Assembly (NCBI GenBank): GCA_024281015.1
Contig: JAMXLL010000114.1
Span: forward strand, 1-36,053
Origin: Candidatus Binataceae bacterium
Lineage (GTDB): Bacteria > Desulfobacterota > Binatia > Binatales > Binataceae
Direction: 5' to 3'
Length of the DNA: 36,053 nucleotides
The position numbers were made by a program, and so were the translations under genes. The notes beneath the pieces were generated by a model, which was not told where the DNA came from, searched no databases, and was given only the letters and a program-made list of their open reading frames with translations. Below, in pieces: positions 1-9,426 of the stretch (its first letter is position 1; every line of letters begins with the position of its first letter).

Positions 1-182
1 AGGCCCGCGGCAAAATCAGCCACGCTCGTGGCCAAGTCTCCGATATCGAAGCCGACAAAAAGATCCGGCCCGAGGATGGAGCGAACCGCGGGCGCAGACT
101 CTTCGGGGGTCGATGGCTCGACTTCCGAAACCTGCGAGCCGGGCACTTCAAGCTGTCGAATTTTTGCCGCTTCAGCTTCCAT
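1..182 (-). CDS. N-terminal fragment of a hypothetical protein (MEAEAAKIRQLEVPGSQVSEVEPSTPEESAPAVRSILGPDLFVGFDIGDLATSVADFAAG...), truncated by window edge
   Basis: Open frame on the minus strand from ATG (CAT at 180-182) to the window edge without a stop; family not recognised. Confidence 0.45.
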   Translation of the reverse strand, partial: MEAEAAKIRQLEVPGSQVSEVEPSTPEESAPAVRSILGPDLFVGFDIGDLATSVADFAAG

Positions 183-496
183 GTTGCACCTTTGCTGATG
201 AAAAAAGGATACCGGCCGCCATACGTGATCCGAACATCGGCGACCTCACACGACGCGATTAGTATCTGTGAATGATAGTATACGCTGGCTCTGCTCGCAC
301 AGAGTCTGCCTCAGCCCCAACGGTGATTTACGTCAAATGCGTGACAGTTCAACTACCGTAAGACGGCGGTCAAACTAACAAGAATGGGCCGCTACCTACG
401 CCACGGACAGGCGCGGCTCTCGTACGTGCGTCCTGGTCCGTTTAGTAACGCGTGCCAAGGAGATGCGATTCACTCAAGGCTCAAATCCCAACCACC

Positions 497-2107
497 TCAT
501 GCCCTGCGCAGCGCCAGTATGCTGCCTTCTCCGTCGGCTGACAGGTAGATTGTGCCATCGCGGCTTTGCGCTATACCCGCGAACATAGTCAGCGGACCCG
601 GCAATAATCCAGGAATTCCCATCAGCGGCTTTGGCACTACTCCCGCTGGTACACCGACCGGGATATTCGTTGCCACCGTCTCCCGATGCCGAGTTCTGAG
701 TGAATATGAAATGAACTCGTGGGCACCTGCGTCGACCACGTACAGTTCGTCGCCTGCCAACAGCAAGCCATGCGGCTCCTTCAAACCTTCGAGGAGAGGC
801 GACACACCGCCGTTAACATGAACGACGCGGCCCCGTCCGGCTTCCGCGACGTAGCAAGAATTATCGGCGGCCGCCGCGATGCCGGTTGGCCGCGCGAGTC
901 CTTGGGCCGCGACCGCGATCTCTGTGCCGGAAATTACCAGTGCTCGTCCCTCGCCACCCTCCGCGACCAACAGCGCACCGTTCGCCGCAACTGCGACCCC
1001 GTAAAGCTCGTTGAGCCCCTTCGCATGCTCCGTCATTTCGTGCGTTACCGGATGGTAAGAAGTCACGTCGCCGGCAGAGGTTGTAACTACCAACATCCCG
1101 TTGGGCTGCGCGCCCAAGCCGCGAACAAAACCTGGAAAATGCCCGTCAAATAGCATTCCCACCCGCTTTTGGCTGCCATCGCGCTCGACCGCTGCCATGC
1201 TGATACCATCGGCTGCGTAGAGGACGCCTTCGGTGGAGATCGCGAGCCCTGCAGGGCCGCAGAAGCCGGGCTCGACCAGCCGCCGTTCGCGGCCGTCCTG
1301 CATAATCTCGGCGACGCCGCCATCGACGAAATGCGATACAAAGAGCCGGTCATCGGCAGTAAGCGCGAAATTGTCAATTCCCGGCCGGACCTTTGACACG
1401 ACAGTGCGGTTGCGGCTTTGCAGGTCAAAGCTAAGAATCTCACCGGTGCGGCCTTGCGTGGAGAGCACACGGCCTTTGCTGTCGAGCTTGACCGCAGTGG
1501 GTACTGCCAGATCTCCGACGAAACGCTCCGGACGGCCGCCGCTCACAGGCACTCGCCAGATCTCATTAGCACCAATGACTGGAAAGTAGATATTGCCATC
1601 CGGGCCGAGCTGAAGCGCATTAGGCAAAGGCAGGTTGTCAGCGAGCAGCCGGGGCGCCCTTCCATCGGCAAAAAGCTCGAACAGCCGCCCACCCGGCCGG
1701 CACTCGTCCATGAAGATACGGTCCTGGTGGATAGTGATCCCATTGGCGCCCGTCACGTGGTCGGCGATGATCCGGACTTCGCCGTTGGGTGAACGCGCGC
1801 ATACCCGCTCGCTCATCACCTCGGTTGCGTATAAGGTCCCGCTCGAATCGAAAGCGAGATCATCCGGACCGACGATAGGGCCGCCGAGAGCGCTTATTAC
1901 GGAGACCTCGCAGGTACGAGGATCAATCGCGCTAACCTGACTGCCGAAAGCCTGCGCGACATATAGGCGCCCGTCCGGACCGAAACGCATCCCGTTAGCG
2001 CCGTACAATGCGCTGGGGGCGGTGAGTCGGGTACATTGCCACCCGGCCGCGACACTTATAGTACCTGGTGAAGATAGAAAGCGGCTCTCCTGAGGCATAT
2101 TGTCCAC
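497..2107 (-). CDS. SMP-30/gluconolactonase/NHL-type beta-propeller protein
   Basis: 536 aa with repeated propeller blades (GMRFGPDGRLYVAQ, DLAFDSSGTLYATE, ALQLGPDGNIYFP, GLAISTEGVLYAAD, GVAVAANGALLVAE). Confidence 0.8.
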   Translation of the reverse strand: MDNMPQESRFLSSPGTISVAAGWQCTRLTAPSALYGANGMRFGPDGRLYVAQAFGSQVSAIDPRTCEVSVISALGGPIVGPDDLAFDSSGTLYATEVMSERVCARSPNGEVRIIADHVTGANGITIHQDRIFMDECRPGGRLFELFADGRAPRLLADNLPLPNALQLGPDGNIYFPVIGANEIWRVPVSGGRPERFVGDLAVPTAVKLDSKGRVLSTQGRTGEILSFDLQSRNRTVVSKVRPGIDNFALTADDRLFVSHFVDGGVAEIMQDGRERRLVEPGFCGPAGLAISTEGVLYAADGISMAAVERDGSQKRVGMLFDGHFPGFVRGLGAQPNGMLVVTTSAGDVTSYHPVTHEMTEHAKGLNELYGVAVAANGALLVAEGGEGRALVISGTEIAVAAQGLARPTGIAAAADNSCYVAEAGRGRVVHVNGGVSPLLEGLKEPHGLLLAGDELYVVDAGAHEFISYSLRTRHRETVATNIPVGVPAGVVPKPLMGIPGLLPGPLTMFAGIAQSRDGTIYLSADGEGSILALRRA

Positions 2108-2193
2108 CTCGCCTTAATCGAATAAGTCCCCGAAACTGCGCTGCACTCGTCAGCTATGGCCGGCAAGGAAAGGGGTCACCGCAAAATCGCGGA

Positions 2194-2820
2194 TTACAAG
2201 TTGTTCTTGTAGTCGTGTTCGACCATTTCGTCGAGTTTGATCGCGGCCTCCTGGCTGAGGCCAATCTTCGAGGCGAAGTATTTCCCCCATGAGATTTTTT
2301 GGCGCGCCGGCCACGAATCAGGATGCCAGAGCTGAGAGCGGATGAAAGCCTTTGCACAATGAAAGAAACACTCATGAATATGCACGCGAATTGCCAAATT
2401 TGCAGGCGCGCCGCGTTCAGCCAGCCGGTCCAGCAGAGCGGGCTCCCTGGTCAATTCGGCGGTGCCGTTAACCCGCAGGGTCTCCTCGGTCCCCGGGATC
2501 ATAAAGATGATGCCGAGATGAGGGTTAGCCAGAATATTTTGCAGCCCGAAGATCAGTTTGTTGCCCTTACGATCCGGAATCGCGAGCGTCACCGGGTCTT
2601 CGATAGCGACGAAGCCAGCGCCGCCGCCTTTGGGCGATGCGTCCAAATTCCCGTCGGCATCTGCCGTGGCGAGCACCAAAAAAGGCGAACGGCGGATGAA
2701 ATCTGTCGCCATCTCGTCAAGCGCGTGCATGACTTTCTTCGGTACCAGCTCGCCGGCTTCGCCAATAATCGCGCGCAGCTGTGCAAGACTGCCTATACGA
2801 TAGTCGCTGCAAGTTTCCAT
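2194..2820 (-). CDS. Pyridoxamine 5'-phosphate oxidase-family FMN-binding protein
   Basis: 208 aa; SPFLVLATADADGNLDASPKGGGAGFV...LAIPDRKGNKLIFGLQNILANPHLGIIFMIPGTEETLRVNGTAEL is typical of the PPOX split-barrel family. Confidence 0.85.
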   Translation of the reverse strand: METCSDYRIGSLAQLRAIIGEAGELVPKKVMHALDEMATDFIRRSPFLVLATADADGNLDASPKGGGAGFVAIEDPVTLAIPDRKGNKLIFGLQNILANPHLGIIFMIPGTEETLRVNGTAELTREPALLDRLAERGAPANLAIRVHIHECFFHCAKAFIRSQLWHPDSWPARQKISWGKYFASKIGLSQEAAIKLDEMVEHDYKNNL

Positions 2821-3873
2821 GCTGACCTCGCTTCACCCATACCACGACACCAGGCTTCGCGTACAGCGATGCAGGTGCCGTGGTGGCTTGGAGTTCCTGT
2901 AGCGGCGGAAGCGGAGCAGTCTTCAGCGTGAAAGGTGAACAGCAGTGAGGAGCTGAGTCCGAACAGTTCGGCTCAGTATGGACCTTTCCTCTCCGGCCGC
3001 TCAGCGGCGAGTATCTCGACTACTAACAGATCGAATGCTGCGCGATTGTTCGGCCAGGATAAGCGCGCCGGTCCCGCAACTGCTCGCCCGGCCAGACCTC
3101 GTGGGGTTCCTACCAAAGCCGCATCAGTCCCCAGACGCTGGCGCCGATTAAGAACGCAATGAAAAAGTCTCGAACGTTGCCGCGATCGATTGGGATCATC
3201 ATATGAAGAATGGTGTCCGTTTGGTTCCGAGCCCGAGAGCACCGGTGGCGATCGTGGCTTTCCTTGCGAAGACTAGCGCATCGTTGGCAATGGCATGAAG
3301 CATTGGCAAATCCCGGCTGGATGCGACCATCGCATAGGAGCAATATGGAATAATTTCGCGCCCCCGGCTACGAACCGGCACTGAACAACCTGGCTCGCCA
3401 GCGCAATCCGATCCGCTCAGAAGCCGAACGGCTTCAAAAGCCCAATTAGGAGCAGCCTTGCTTTTATGTCTAGTGCCGGTTAGAGACCACCGTTGAAGAG
3501 AACGGAGAGCCGCGCCCGCCGAAGGTATGGATCGCGTCTGGCCTCATTAGTTGGACCGCAGACCGAAAGGTGTAATTCTGGTGCCAGCCTCGTCTTCCCG
3601 CCGACATAAGCCCGAACCTATAGAGCCGATTAGAACACGGTCGTCCCCATATTACAAGATGTCAGCAGGATCAATCTCGGAGTAAAGAGGCCGTTTAGCG
3701 TCGTGTTGCACACACCTGACCCATGGGTGTTGAGCAACGGGGCCGTCCTTCTCCCCGGGTCGTTCAATTCACTTGTCTGCGGGAGGACTAAGCTCATTGA
3801 TATCGTTGGCTTGCGCACCGTCTTGCTCTGTTGATGCAGGGCTCGGTCAGCTTTGCAGTGCCCTCACATCAAA

Positions 3874-4692
3874 TCAGAGATAGCCGGCGGCAGCGATCAA
3901 GTAGCTGATGGCGATCGGAGTTGAAACGCCGGTCCCATTACTCGCCGCGGTAATCCGGCCGTGTTGGTCCACGGTTATATTCGCATTGGTATACGAACCA
4001 GCTGTGACCGAGGTCTGATCCAGCGTCAGATTGATACCGTCGGAAGCGAGACCCGAACCGGTTCCCAACGTCGCCAGCGCTCCCAGACCCAGATTGGCGC
4101 GTGCGGTTTGGGGCGAGGACAAATCAGACAGGTTGTTGGTCAGTGCTAACGCACCGATATTGTTCGCCGCGATGGCACCTGCGGCGCTCGCCCCGGTCCC
4201 GCCCTTGCTCACCGGTAAGACGACATAACGTTCGGCACGCACTGACCAGTTGCCCGCAGCAGTGTCGACCAGTTTGACACATTGGTTCTGGATCGACAGC
4301 ACATAATCCGACGGCGCACCATCGATCGTGTCGTTGCCGTTGCGATGTAGAGTGACCGTGTTCACCGTCGAATCAGTTTTGCAAGCCTCAACCGGAGTGA
4401 AGGTCGCGGTCGAGGGCGGCAGATTGGCCGTCACGTTGCCGCTCGAGGCATCACCGACGACTTGCCCAGCCGTCACGGCGCACGCGCCGGTGCATATCTG
4501 CCCGGCATGGCTCATTGTTATCTCAATCATACCGCGCTCGTCAGCAATCGACTGCTGCGCTAACGCCGAATGCCCCGAAAACAGCAGGACACTGGAGAGC
4601 CAGAGCGGCACCACACTTCGGATCATCCTACGTCTCATTTCTTCCTTTGCTGTGCAACGAACGGGCGTTAATAGTTGATTCACGGGCGGCAT
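3874..4692 (-). CDS. Secreted protein with phage tail-fibre-like repeat motifs; true start probably internal at MRRRMIRSVVPLW
   Basis: Signal peptide (VVPLWLSSVLLFSGHSALAQQ) followed by VSKGGTGAS..., NNLSDLSSPQTARANLGLGALAT and GSYTNANITVDQHGRITAASNG, motifs common in phage tail fibres. Confidence 0.7.
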   Translation of the reverse strand: MPPVNQLLTPVRCTAKEEMRRRMIRSVVPLWLSSVLLFSGHSALAQQSIADERGMIEITMSHAGQICTGACAVTAGQVVGDASSGNVTANLPPSTATFTPVEACKTDSTVNTVTLHRNGNDTIDGAPSDYVLSIQNQCVKLVDTAAGNWSVRAERYVVLPVSKGGTGASAAGAIAANNIGALALTNNLSDLSSPQTARANLGLGALATLGTGSGLASDGINLTLDQTSVTAGSYTNANITVDQHGRITAASNGTGVSTPIAISYLIAAAGYL

Positions 4693-5020
4693 ACTCAGCT
4701 CTTCAATTCACTCCCAATACGGAATCGTTTTCTACCGTACAGGAGTGGCTAGTCAGACTAGTAACAATTCTTTCACTCAGCTGTAGCACCTTGCCAGGCG
4801 GCCCGTTCGGCCATTAAGCTCCAGAATACAGTCGGCGAATAGTGTTGCAACGGATGACAATGTCACACAGCGTCCACTATTGCCGGGTCAAGAAATCACT
4901 CACAATTTCCACCCTAAGCGGAGCCTTCAACGCGAGCACGAAGATGTGGGGTCCACCATTGTACATAGGGTGGGCGAAGTGTAGGACTCGTAGGAGCCGG
5001 GCTGCAAAAGGATCAACATC

Positions 5021-5737
5021 GTGTCTGACGGCTATCTGATGGACAAAATCAGCGAGTCGCGGTTTAAACATCTCCGCGAGGCATTAACCGAAAGCCTGCT
5101 AAGCGCTGGCGGCCCTGGTCGAACTCAAGAGCCAACAAGGCGCGGGCCAGCAGCGCTTATCCCGCCCCTGGCGCTAATGCTTGCGTTGACGATAGGCGCG
5201 AGCGGCTGTACCGGCATGGGCGTATCCGGCGGTCGTGGAGAGGAACGCACCACTCCCAGTGGCGAGCCATTGGTGCGCCTTCAGCATGATCGTCCAGAGG
5301 GTATCGACCTGAGCAAGGAGCATGACGCACCGCTGGACAAGGTAATTCCGTTAGAAGTGGAATTTGCCACTCGTAACAAACAGGAATTTGATGAGCTAAT
5401 GAACCAGATCGCCGACCCGCATTCAACCCGCTACCATCATTGGCTCACACCTGAGGAGATGCACGCCCGCTTTGGCGAATCCCAGAGCCAGTTTAACGAG
5501 GTATTGGCTTGGCTTCAGGAGCAAGGCTTCACGATCACCGATAAGAGCTACGGCACAAACGCTGATTATATTCGCTTTAAAGGAACTATCGGTCAGATCG
5601 AAAAAGCCTTTGATGTGCAATTGGTGTTGCCGGAATATGATCACTATGCGGCTAAAAATGATCCTGCGGTCCCGGCAAGATTCGCAGGGGTCATCTCGCG
5701 AATTGTCGGCCTGGAAGAGGTCGGACCATTGTATTAA
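5021..5737 (+). CDS. Stand-alone pro-kumamolisin (S53 propeptide) domain lipoprotein, no catalytic domain
   Basis: Hydrophobic segment ending in ASGC lipobox-like site; then PLEVEFATRNKQEFDELMNQIADPHSTRYHHWLTPEEMHARFGESQSQFNEVLAWLQEQGFTITDKS...GTIGQIEKAFDVQLV, typical S53 propeptide; stops at TAA 5735-5737. Confidence 0.8.
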   Translation: MSDGYLMDKISESRFKHLREALTESLLSAGGPGRTQEPTRRGPAALIPPLALMLALTIGASGCTGMGVSGGRGEERTTPSGEPLVRLQHDRPEGIDLSKEHDAPLDKVIPLEVEFATRNKQEFDELMNQIADPHSTRYHHWLTPEEMHARFGESQSQFNEVLAWLQEQGFTITDKSYGTNADYIRFKGTIGQIEKAFDVQLVLPEYDHYAAKNDPAVPARFAGVISRIVGLEEVGPLY

Positions 5738-5820
5738 GCACCACCTTAAACCCAGGCGGCCGCAACTTGAGAAAGACGCAATAGTGGGAGTACGCGAGCA
5801 GCAGAAAATGGAGCTTTTCT

Positions 5821-6345
5821 ATGCCTAGCGAATGGCGTTCAAAAATTACTATTCGGCAGGGCGACATAACAGAGGCGCAGGTCGACGCAATAGTCAACGC
5901 TGCAAACAATGACCTTAAATTGGGCGGCGGTGTGGCAGGGGCAATTCGCACCAAGGGTGGTCCGTCAATTCAGCAGGAATGCGATGCGGCGGGTCCGGTG
6001 CGGATTGGCGAGGCAGCAATTACAGGTGGCGGCAACCTGCGGGCCCGCTACGTGATCCATGCCGCCAGCATGCGGCTGGGGGGCCGCACCACAGAACCCA
6101 GTCTGCGCGAGTCAACCCGCAACGCGCTGGTACTCGCAAAAGAGAAGGGCCTTGAGTCGATTGCCTTACCAGCTATCGGAACCGGGATCGCCGGCTTTCC
6201 GCTGGATCGTTGCGCAGAGATTATGGGCGCCGAAGTTCGTGACCATCTCAAGGGCGAGACCTCACTGAGACGTGTAGAGTTCGTATTGTTCGATAAGCCC
6301 TCGCTGTATGTATTTCAGCACGCATTCGCCAAGGTCCCGGACTGA
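5821..6345 (+). CDS. Macro domain protein (ADP-ribose / O-acetyl-ADP-ribose hydrolase-like)
   Basis: GDITEAQVDAIVNAANNDLKLGGGVAGAIRTKGG and ALPAIGTGIAGFPLDRCAEIM are macro-domain signatures. Confidence 0.92.
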   Translation: MPSEWRSKITIRQGDITEAQVDAIVNAANNDLKLGGGVAGAIRTKGGPSIQQECDAAGPVRIGEAAITGGGNLRARYVIHAASMRLGGRTTEPSLRESTRNALVLAKEKGLESIALPAIGTGIAGFPLDRCAEIMGAEVRDHLKGETSLRRVEFVLFDKPSLYVFQHAFAKVPD

Positions 6346-6503
6346 GACGTGCTGGTGGGCTTGTCGACTGCGGGCGAACTTTTGCCAGCAGCGCATGGTT
6401 CGGGACTCCTAGTCTTCCCCAATCGTCCTGCCGATTGCGGTTGAGGGACCATTACGCGAGACTCGGCCCATGGTTGTAATGTTCTGACGGACGGAGGACA
6501 GCG

Positions 6504-7544
6504 ATGAAGTTCGGCCTTCATTACCAACTGCCCTGTCGTGACTTTCAATCGCCGGTGCAACGGTATCGTGACACCCTGGAACAAGCCGCGCACGCAGAGG
6601 ACTTGGGATTCGAGTCGGTCTGGCCGGTGGAGCAGCATTTCGATCCGGAATTGTCGATCATGCCTGCTCCACTATTGCTGCTCGCGGCGTTGGCCGAACG
6701 CACCAGTAAGATGCGGTTGGGCATTGCCATCGTGTTGCTCCCGCTCTCGCATCCGGTGCGCATAGCGGAAGAGATCGCAACTTTAGATGTCCTCAGCAAT
6801 GGCCGGGTGGAGTTCGGGATCGGGCGCGGTTCATTGCCCGAACACTTTAGGGGATTCGGCATTCCGCAGTCCGAAAGCCGCGAGCGCTTTATAGAGGCTC
6901 TCCATATAATTCGCCAGGCTTGGACCAATCAGCGCATTTCGCATCGCGGCCGTTTCTTCCAAATAGGAGAAGTGGCCGTCGTTCCCAAACCGGTGCAGCA
7001 ACCGTATCCTCCTATTCGCGTTGCGGCCAACAGCCCGGATACCTTCGAGATGATGGGACGACTTGGCCTGCCGATCTTTGTTGCCTCTCAGGTCAACCCT
7101 TTTCCACGCATCAAGGAATATTTGCCCCTTTACCGAACCGCGCGCACTGCCGCCGGACATGGCAACGGCGACCCGGAGGATGTGACGATTTTGATGCCGA
7201 CCTATGTCGCTGAAACTCGCGCTCAGGTACGGCAACAAATCGAGGAAAGCATCCTGCGGTGGCTACAATCAGTCACTGCACGTTACAAGAACCCCGAGGC
7301 CGGACCTCCCCTGATGAGAGAACGCCTCGAGCGTGTCCGGCGGATGACGTATGAGCAGGCGGGGGAAATGATGGGCGTGTTCGATACCCCCGATGGCTGC
7401 GTCGAGCGGCTGCAACAATTCCACGCAGAATTCAAAATGGGCCGCTTGATCTGCTGGTTCAATCAGGGAGGCCTCGTCCCCCATGACCAGGTGATGCGGA
7501 GCATGGAGTTATTCGCCGCGCAAGTAATGCCTCATTTTGCCTGA
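6504..7544 (+). CDS. LLM-class (luciferase-like) flavin-dependent oxidoreductase
   Basis: 346 aa; AEDLGFESVWPVEQHFDPELSIMPAPLLLLAALAERTSKMRLGIAIVLLPLSHPVRIAEEIATLDVLSNGRVEFGIGRG; SD-like GGAGGA upstream. Confidence 0.93.
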   Translation: MKFGLHYQLPCRDFQSPVQRYRDTLEQAAHAEDLGFESVWPVEQHFDPELSIMPAPLLLLAALAERTSKMRLGIAIVLLPLSHPVRIAEEIATLDVLSNGRVEFGIGRGSLPEHFRGFGIPQSESRERFIEALHIIRQAWTNQRISHRGRFFQIGEVAVVPKPVQQPYPPIRVAANSPDTFEMMGRLGLPIFVASQVNPFPRIKEYLPLYRTARTAAGHGNGDPEDVTILMPTYVAETRAQVRQQIEESILRWLQSVTARYKNPEAGPPLMRERLERVRRMTYEQAGEMMGVFDTPDGCVERLQQFHAEFKMGRLICWFNQGGLVPHDQVMRSMELFAAQVMPHFA

Positions 7545-7582
7545 ACGCCGACGGCGCGGTTAACGATTGGAATGAGGAGAAC

Positions 7583-9205
7583 TTAATGAGCCCCTGCCGG
7601 AGCTCGACCGGCCGGACGCGGCAGCAAAACCGTAAGCACGAGGGCAACTATCATTACACCGGTCAGCATTCTGTAAATGTTGTTCAGCGAGATCATCGTG
7701 GCCTGGTTCTGCACCGCGCTGTAAAGCGTGAGCAGCCCCTGCTTTTGGCCCGTCACTAGCTGAGTCATGTAGTTGAACGGGGTTGCCCCCGGCATATGAA
7801 CTCCACTGACGCTCATCTGCCAGGCATTGAAGACGGTTACGTGCTCCGACAAATGGCTTTGCTGAATCTGTTGTTTTCGCACCAGAATTGTGGTTAACAC
7901 CGAGGTCCCAATCGAACCGCCAATGTTGCGCGTCATCGAGTAGATGCTCGCCGCGTAACCCATCTGCTCACGCGGGATCGAACTCAACGCTGCCGCTGAC
8001 AGATTCGGGAATACCAGACCCATCCCGACCCCCTGGAAGACGGTGGGCCAAACAAAATTTGATATCGCCATGTTCAGATTGAGGCTGCCGAGTTGCCAGG
8101 TTGCGCCGGCAACCATAAGAAATCCGAATGCTACTAATGGCCGGGTATCGTAGCCGCGTCGCGCGATGCCGCCGAGCAGAAACATGGCGGCCATCACTCC
8201 CAGGCCGCGCGGTGCCATTGCCAATCCAGCCTTCCAGGCAGTGTAGCCAAGCAAATCCTGGAGAAACACCGGGTTGAGAATCTGCATCCCATACGCCCCG
8301 AACGTCAGCACGATTAACAAGAGTGTTGGTATTGCAAATTTGCGATTAGCCAGGAGGCGGACGTGAATAATCGGTTCAGGGGTACGCCATTCATGGATGA
8401 GCAAGAGCACGAAGGCCGTCACGGCGATGCTCGAAAAATACCATACCCATGGAGTCGCGAACCAATCTGCACGGTCGCCACGATCCATCACGATCTCTCC
8501 CAAACCGAGCGCCAGCACCATGCAACAAATTCCAATCCAGTCGGCGCGCCCCTGGCCCTTGAGTTTCCGCAGATAGGCAGGATCATGAACGAAGGTAGAG
8601 ACCATAAAGCCGGCCGCGATTCCTATCGGGACGTTGATGTAGAAGTTCCACCGCCAGTTAAAATTGTCAGTTATATAGCCGCCGACCGTCGGCCCCATGA
8701 TCGGCGCGACCATCAGGCCCAATCCCCACACCGCCATCGCGAGAGTTTGCTCGTTAGGCGGAAACGTCTCCATCAGGATAGCCTGGGAAAGTGGCTGCAA
8801 AGCGGCGCCGGCGATTCCCTGCAAAAAACGAAAGGCGACCATCTGATCGAGTGTCTGCGCGGCACCGCATAGGGCCGATGAGACGACAAAGGTGGTGATG
8901 GAAATCAGGAAGTAACGTTTGCGCCCAAACTGGCCTGCGATCCATCCCGTCGTTGGAATCATTATCCCGGCTGCGACGAGGTATGTCGTCACGACCCAGG
9001 TCACCTCGTCAACGGTGGCCGAAAAACTGCCCTGCATGTGGGGCAACGCGACATTCACGATCGAACTGTCGAGGACTTCGAGGATCGTGCAGAGGATGAC
9101 CGAGGCTGCAATGATCCATTTGCGGGCTTCTTCGGCTGCATTAGTTTGCAGCGCCGGTGCGGGAGCCGCTTCAGGACTGACGCTGGGCTGTGGGCTGGCC
9201 TGCAT
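7583..9205 (-). CDS. DHA2-family (EmrB/QacA-like) MFS drug exporter
   Basis: 540 aa; LEVLDSSIVNVALPHMQGSFSATVDEVTWVVTTYLVAAGIMIPTTGWIAGQFGRKRYF; 14-TM-type hydrophobic pattern. Confidence 0.93.
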   Translation of the reverse strand: MQASPQPSVSPEAAPAPALQTNAAEEARKWIIAASVILCTILEVLDSSIVNVALPHMQGSFSATVDEVTWVVTTYLVAAGIMIPTTGWIAGQFGRKRYFLISITTFVVSSALCGAAQTLDQMVAFRFLQGIAGAALQPLSQAILMETFPPNEQTLAMAVWGLGLMVAPIMGPTVGGYITDNFNWRWNFYINVPIGIAAGFMVSTFVHDPAYLRKLKGQGRADWIGICCMVLALGLGEIVMDRGDRADWFATPWVWYFSSIAVTAFVLLLIHEWRTPEPIIHVRLLANRKFAIPTLLLIVLTFGAYGMQILNPVFLQDLLGYTAWKAGLAMAPRGLGVMAAMFLLGGIARRGYDTRPLVAFGFLMVAGATWQLGSLNLNMAISNFVWPTVFQGVGMGLVFPNLSAAALSSIPREQMGYAASIYSMTRNIGGSIGTSVLTTILVRKQQIQQSHLSEHVTVFNAWQMSVSGVHMPGATPFNYMTQLVTGQKQGLLTLYSAVQNQATMISLNNIYRMLTGVMIVALVLTVLLPRPAGRAPAGAH

Positions 9206-9300
9206 CCGGATAAGGAGAAACGCGGAGCGACGTGGGTTTTAAGGCTAACATTGCCCCAATGCGAAGAAAACCTGCCGGGAGCTTTGCATCGCAGCGCGTT

Positions 9301-9324
9301 CCGACACAAACTGTTTGTTGTCGG
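9301..9324. promoter_or_regulatory. Operator-like imperfect palindrome in a divergent promoter region
   Basis: CCGACACAAAC-T-GTTTG(T)TGTCGG: 11-bp arms with one bulged T, between the MFS gene (start 9205, minus) and the plus-strand gene (likely start 9427). Confidence 0.4.
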
Positions 9325-9426
9325 ATGCAAATACCGGCTGACGGCCAACCCGCCCAACAACCTAACGAATGGTTCGCACGCATCATGTTTACATCATCCA
9401 GCGGCCAGCCATGTCACAACGCTAAC

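Noticed and set aside
2299-2931. 210-aa plus-strand ORF
   Set aside because: Mostly antisense to the PPOX-family CDS 2194..2820; composition not protein-like (Arg/Cys/His-rich).
2935-3818. Several short ORFs in the gene-poor stretch, including a possible small membrane peptide MMIPIDRGNVRDFFIAFLIGASVWGLMRLW near 3110-3202
   Set aside because: No SD, overlapping frames in several directions and no family recognised; too weak to call, could be decayed sequence.
5472-5828. 118-aa plus-strand ORF after/within the propeptide gene, considered as a frameshifted S53 catalytic domain
   Set aside because: Out of frame within the propeptide CDS and without S53 catalytic motifs.
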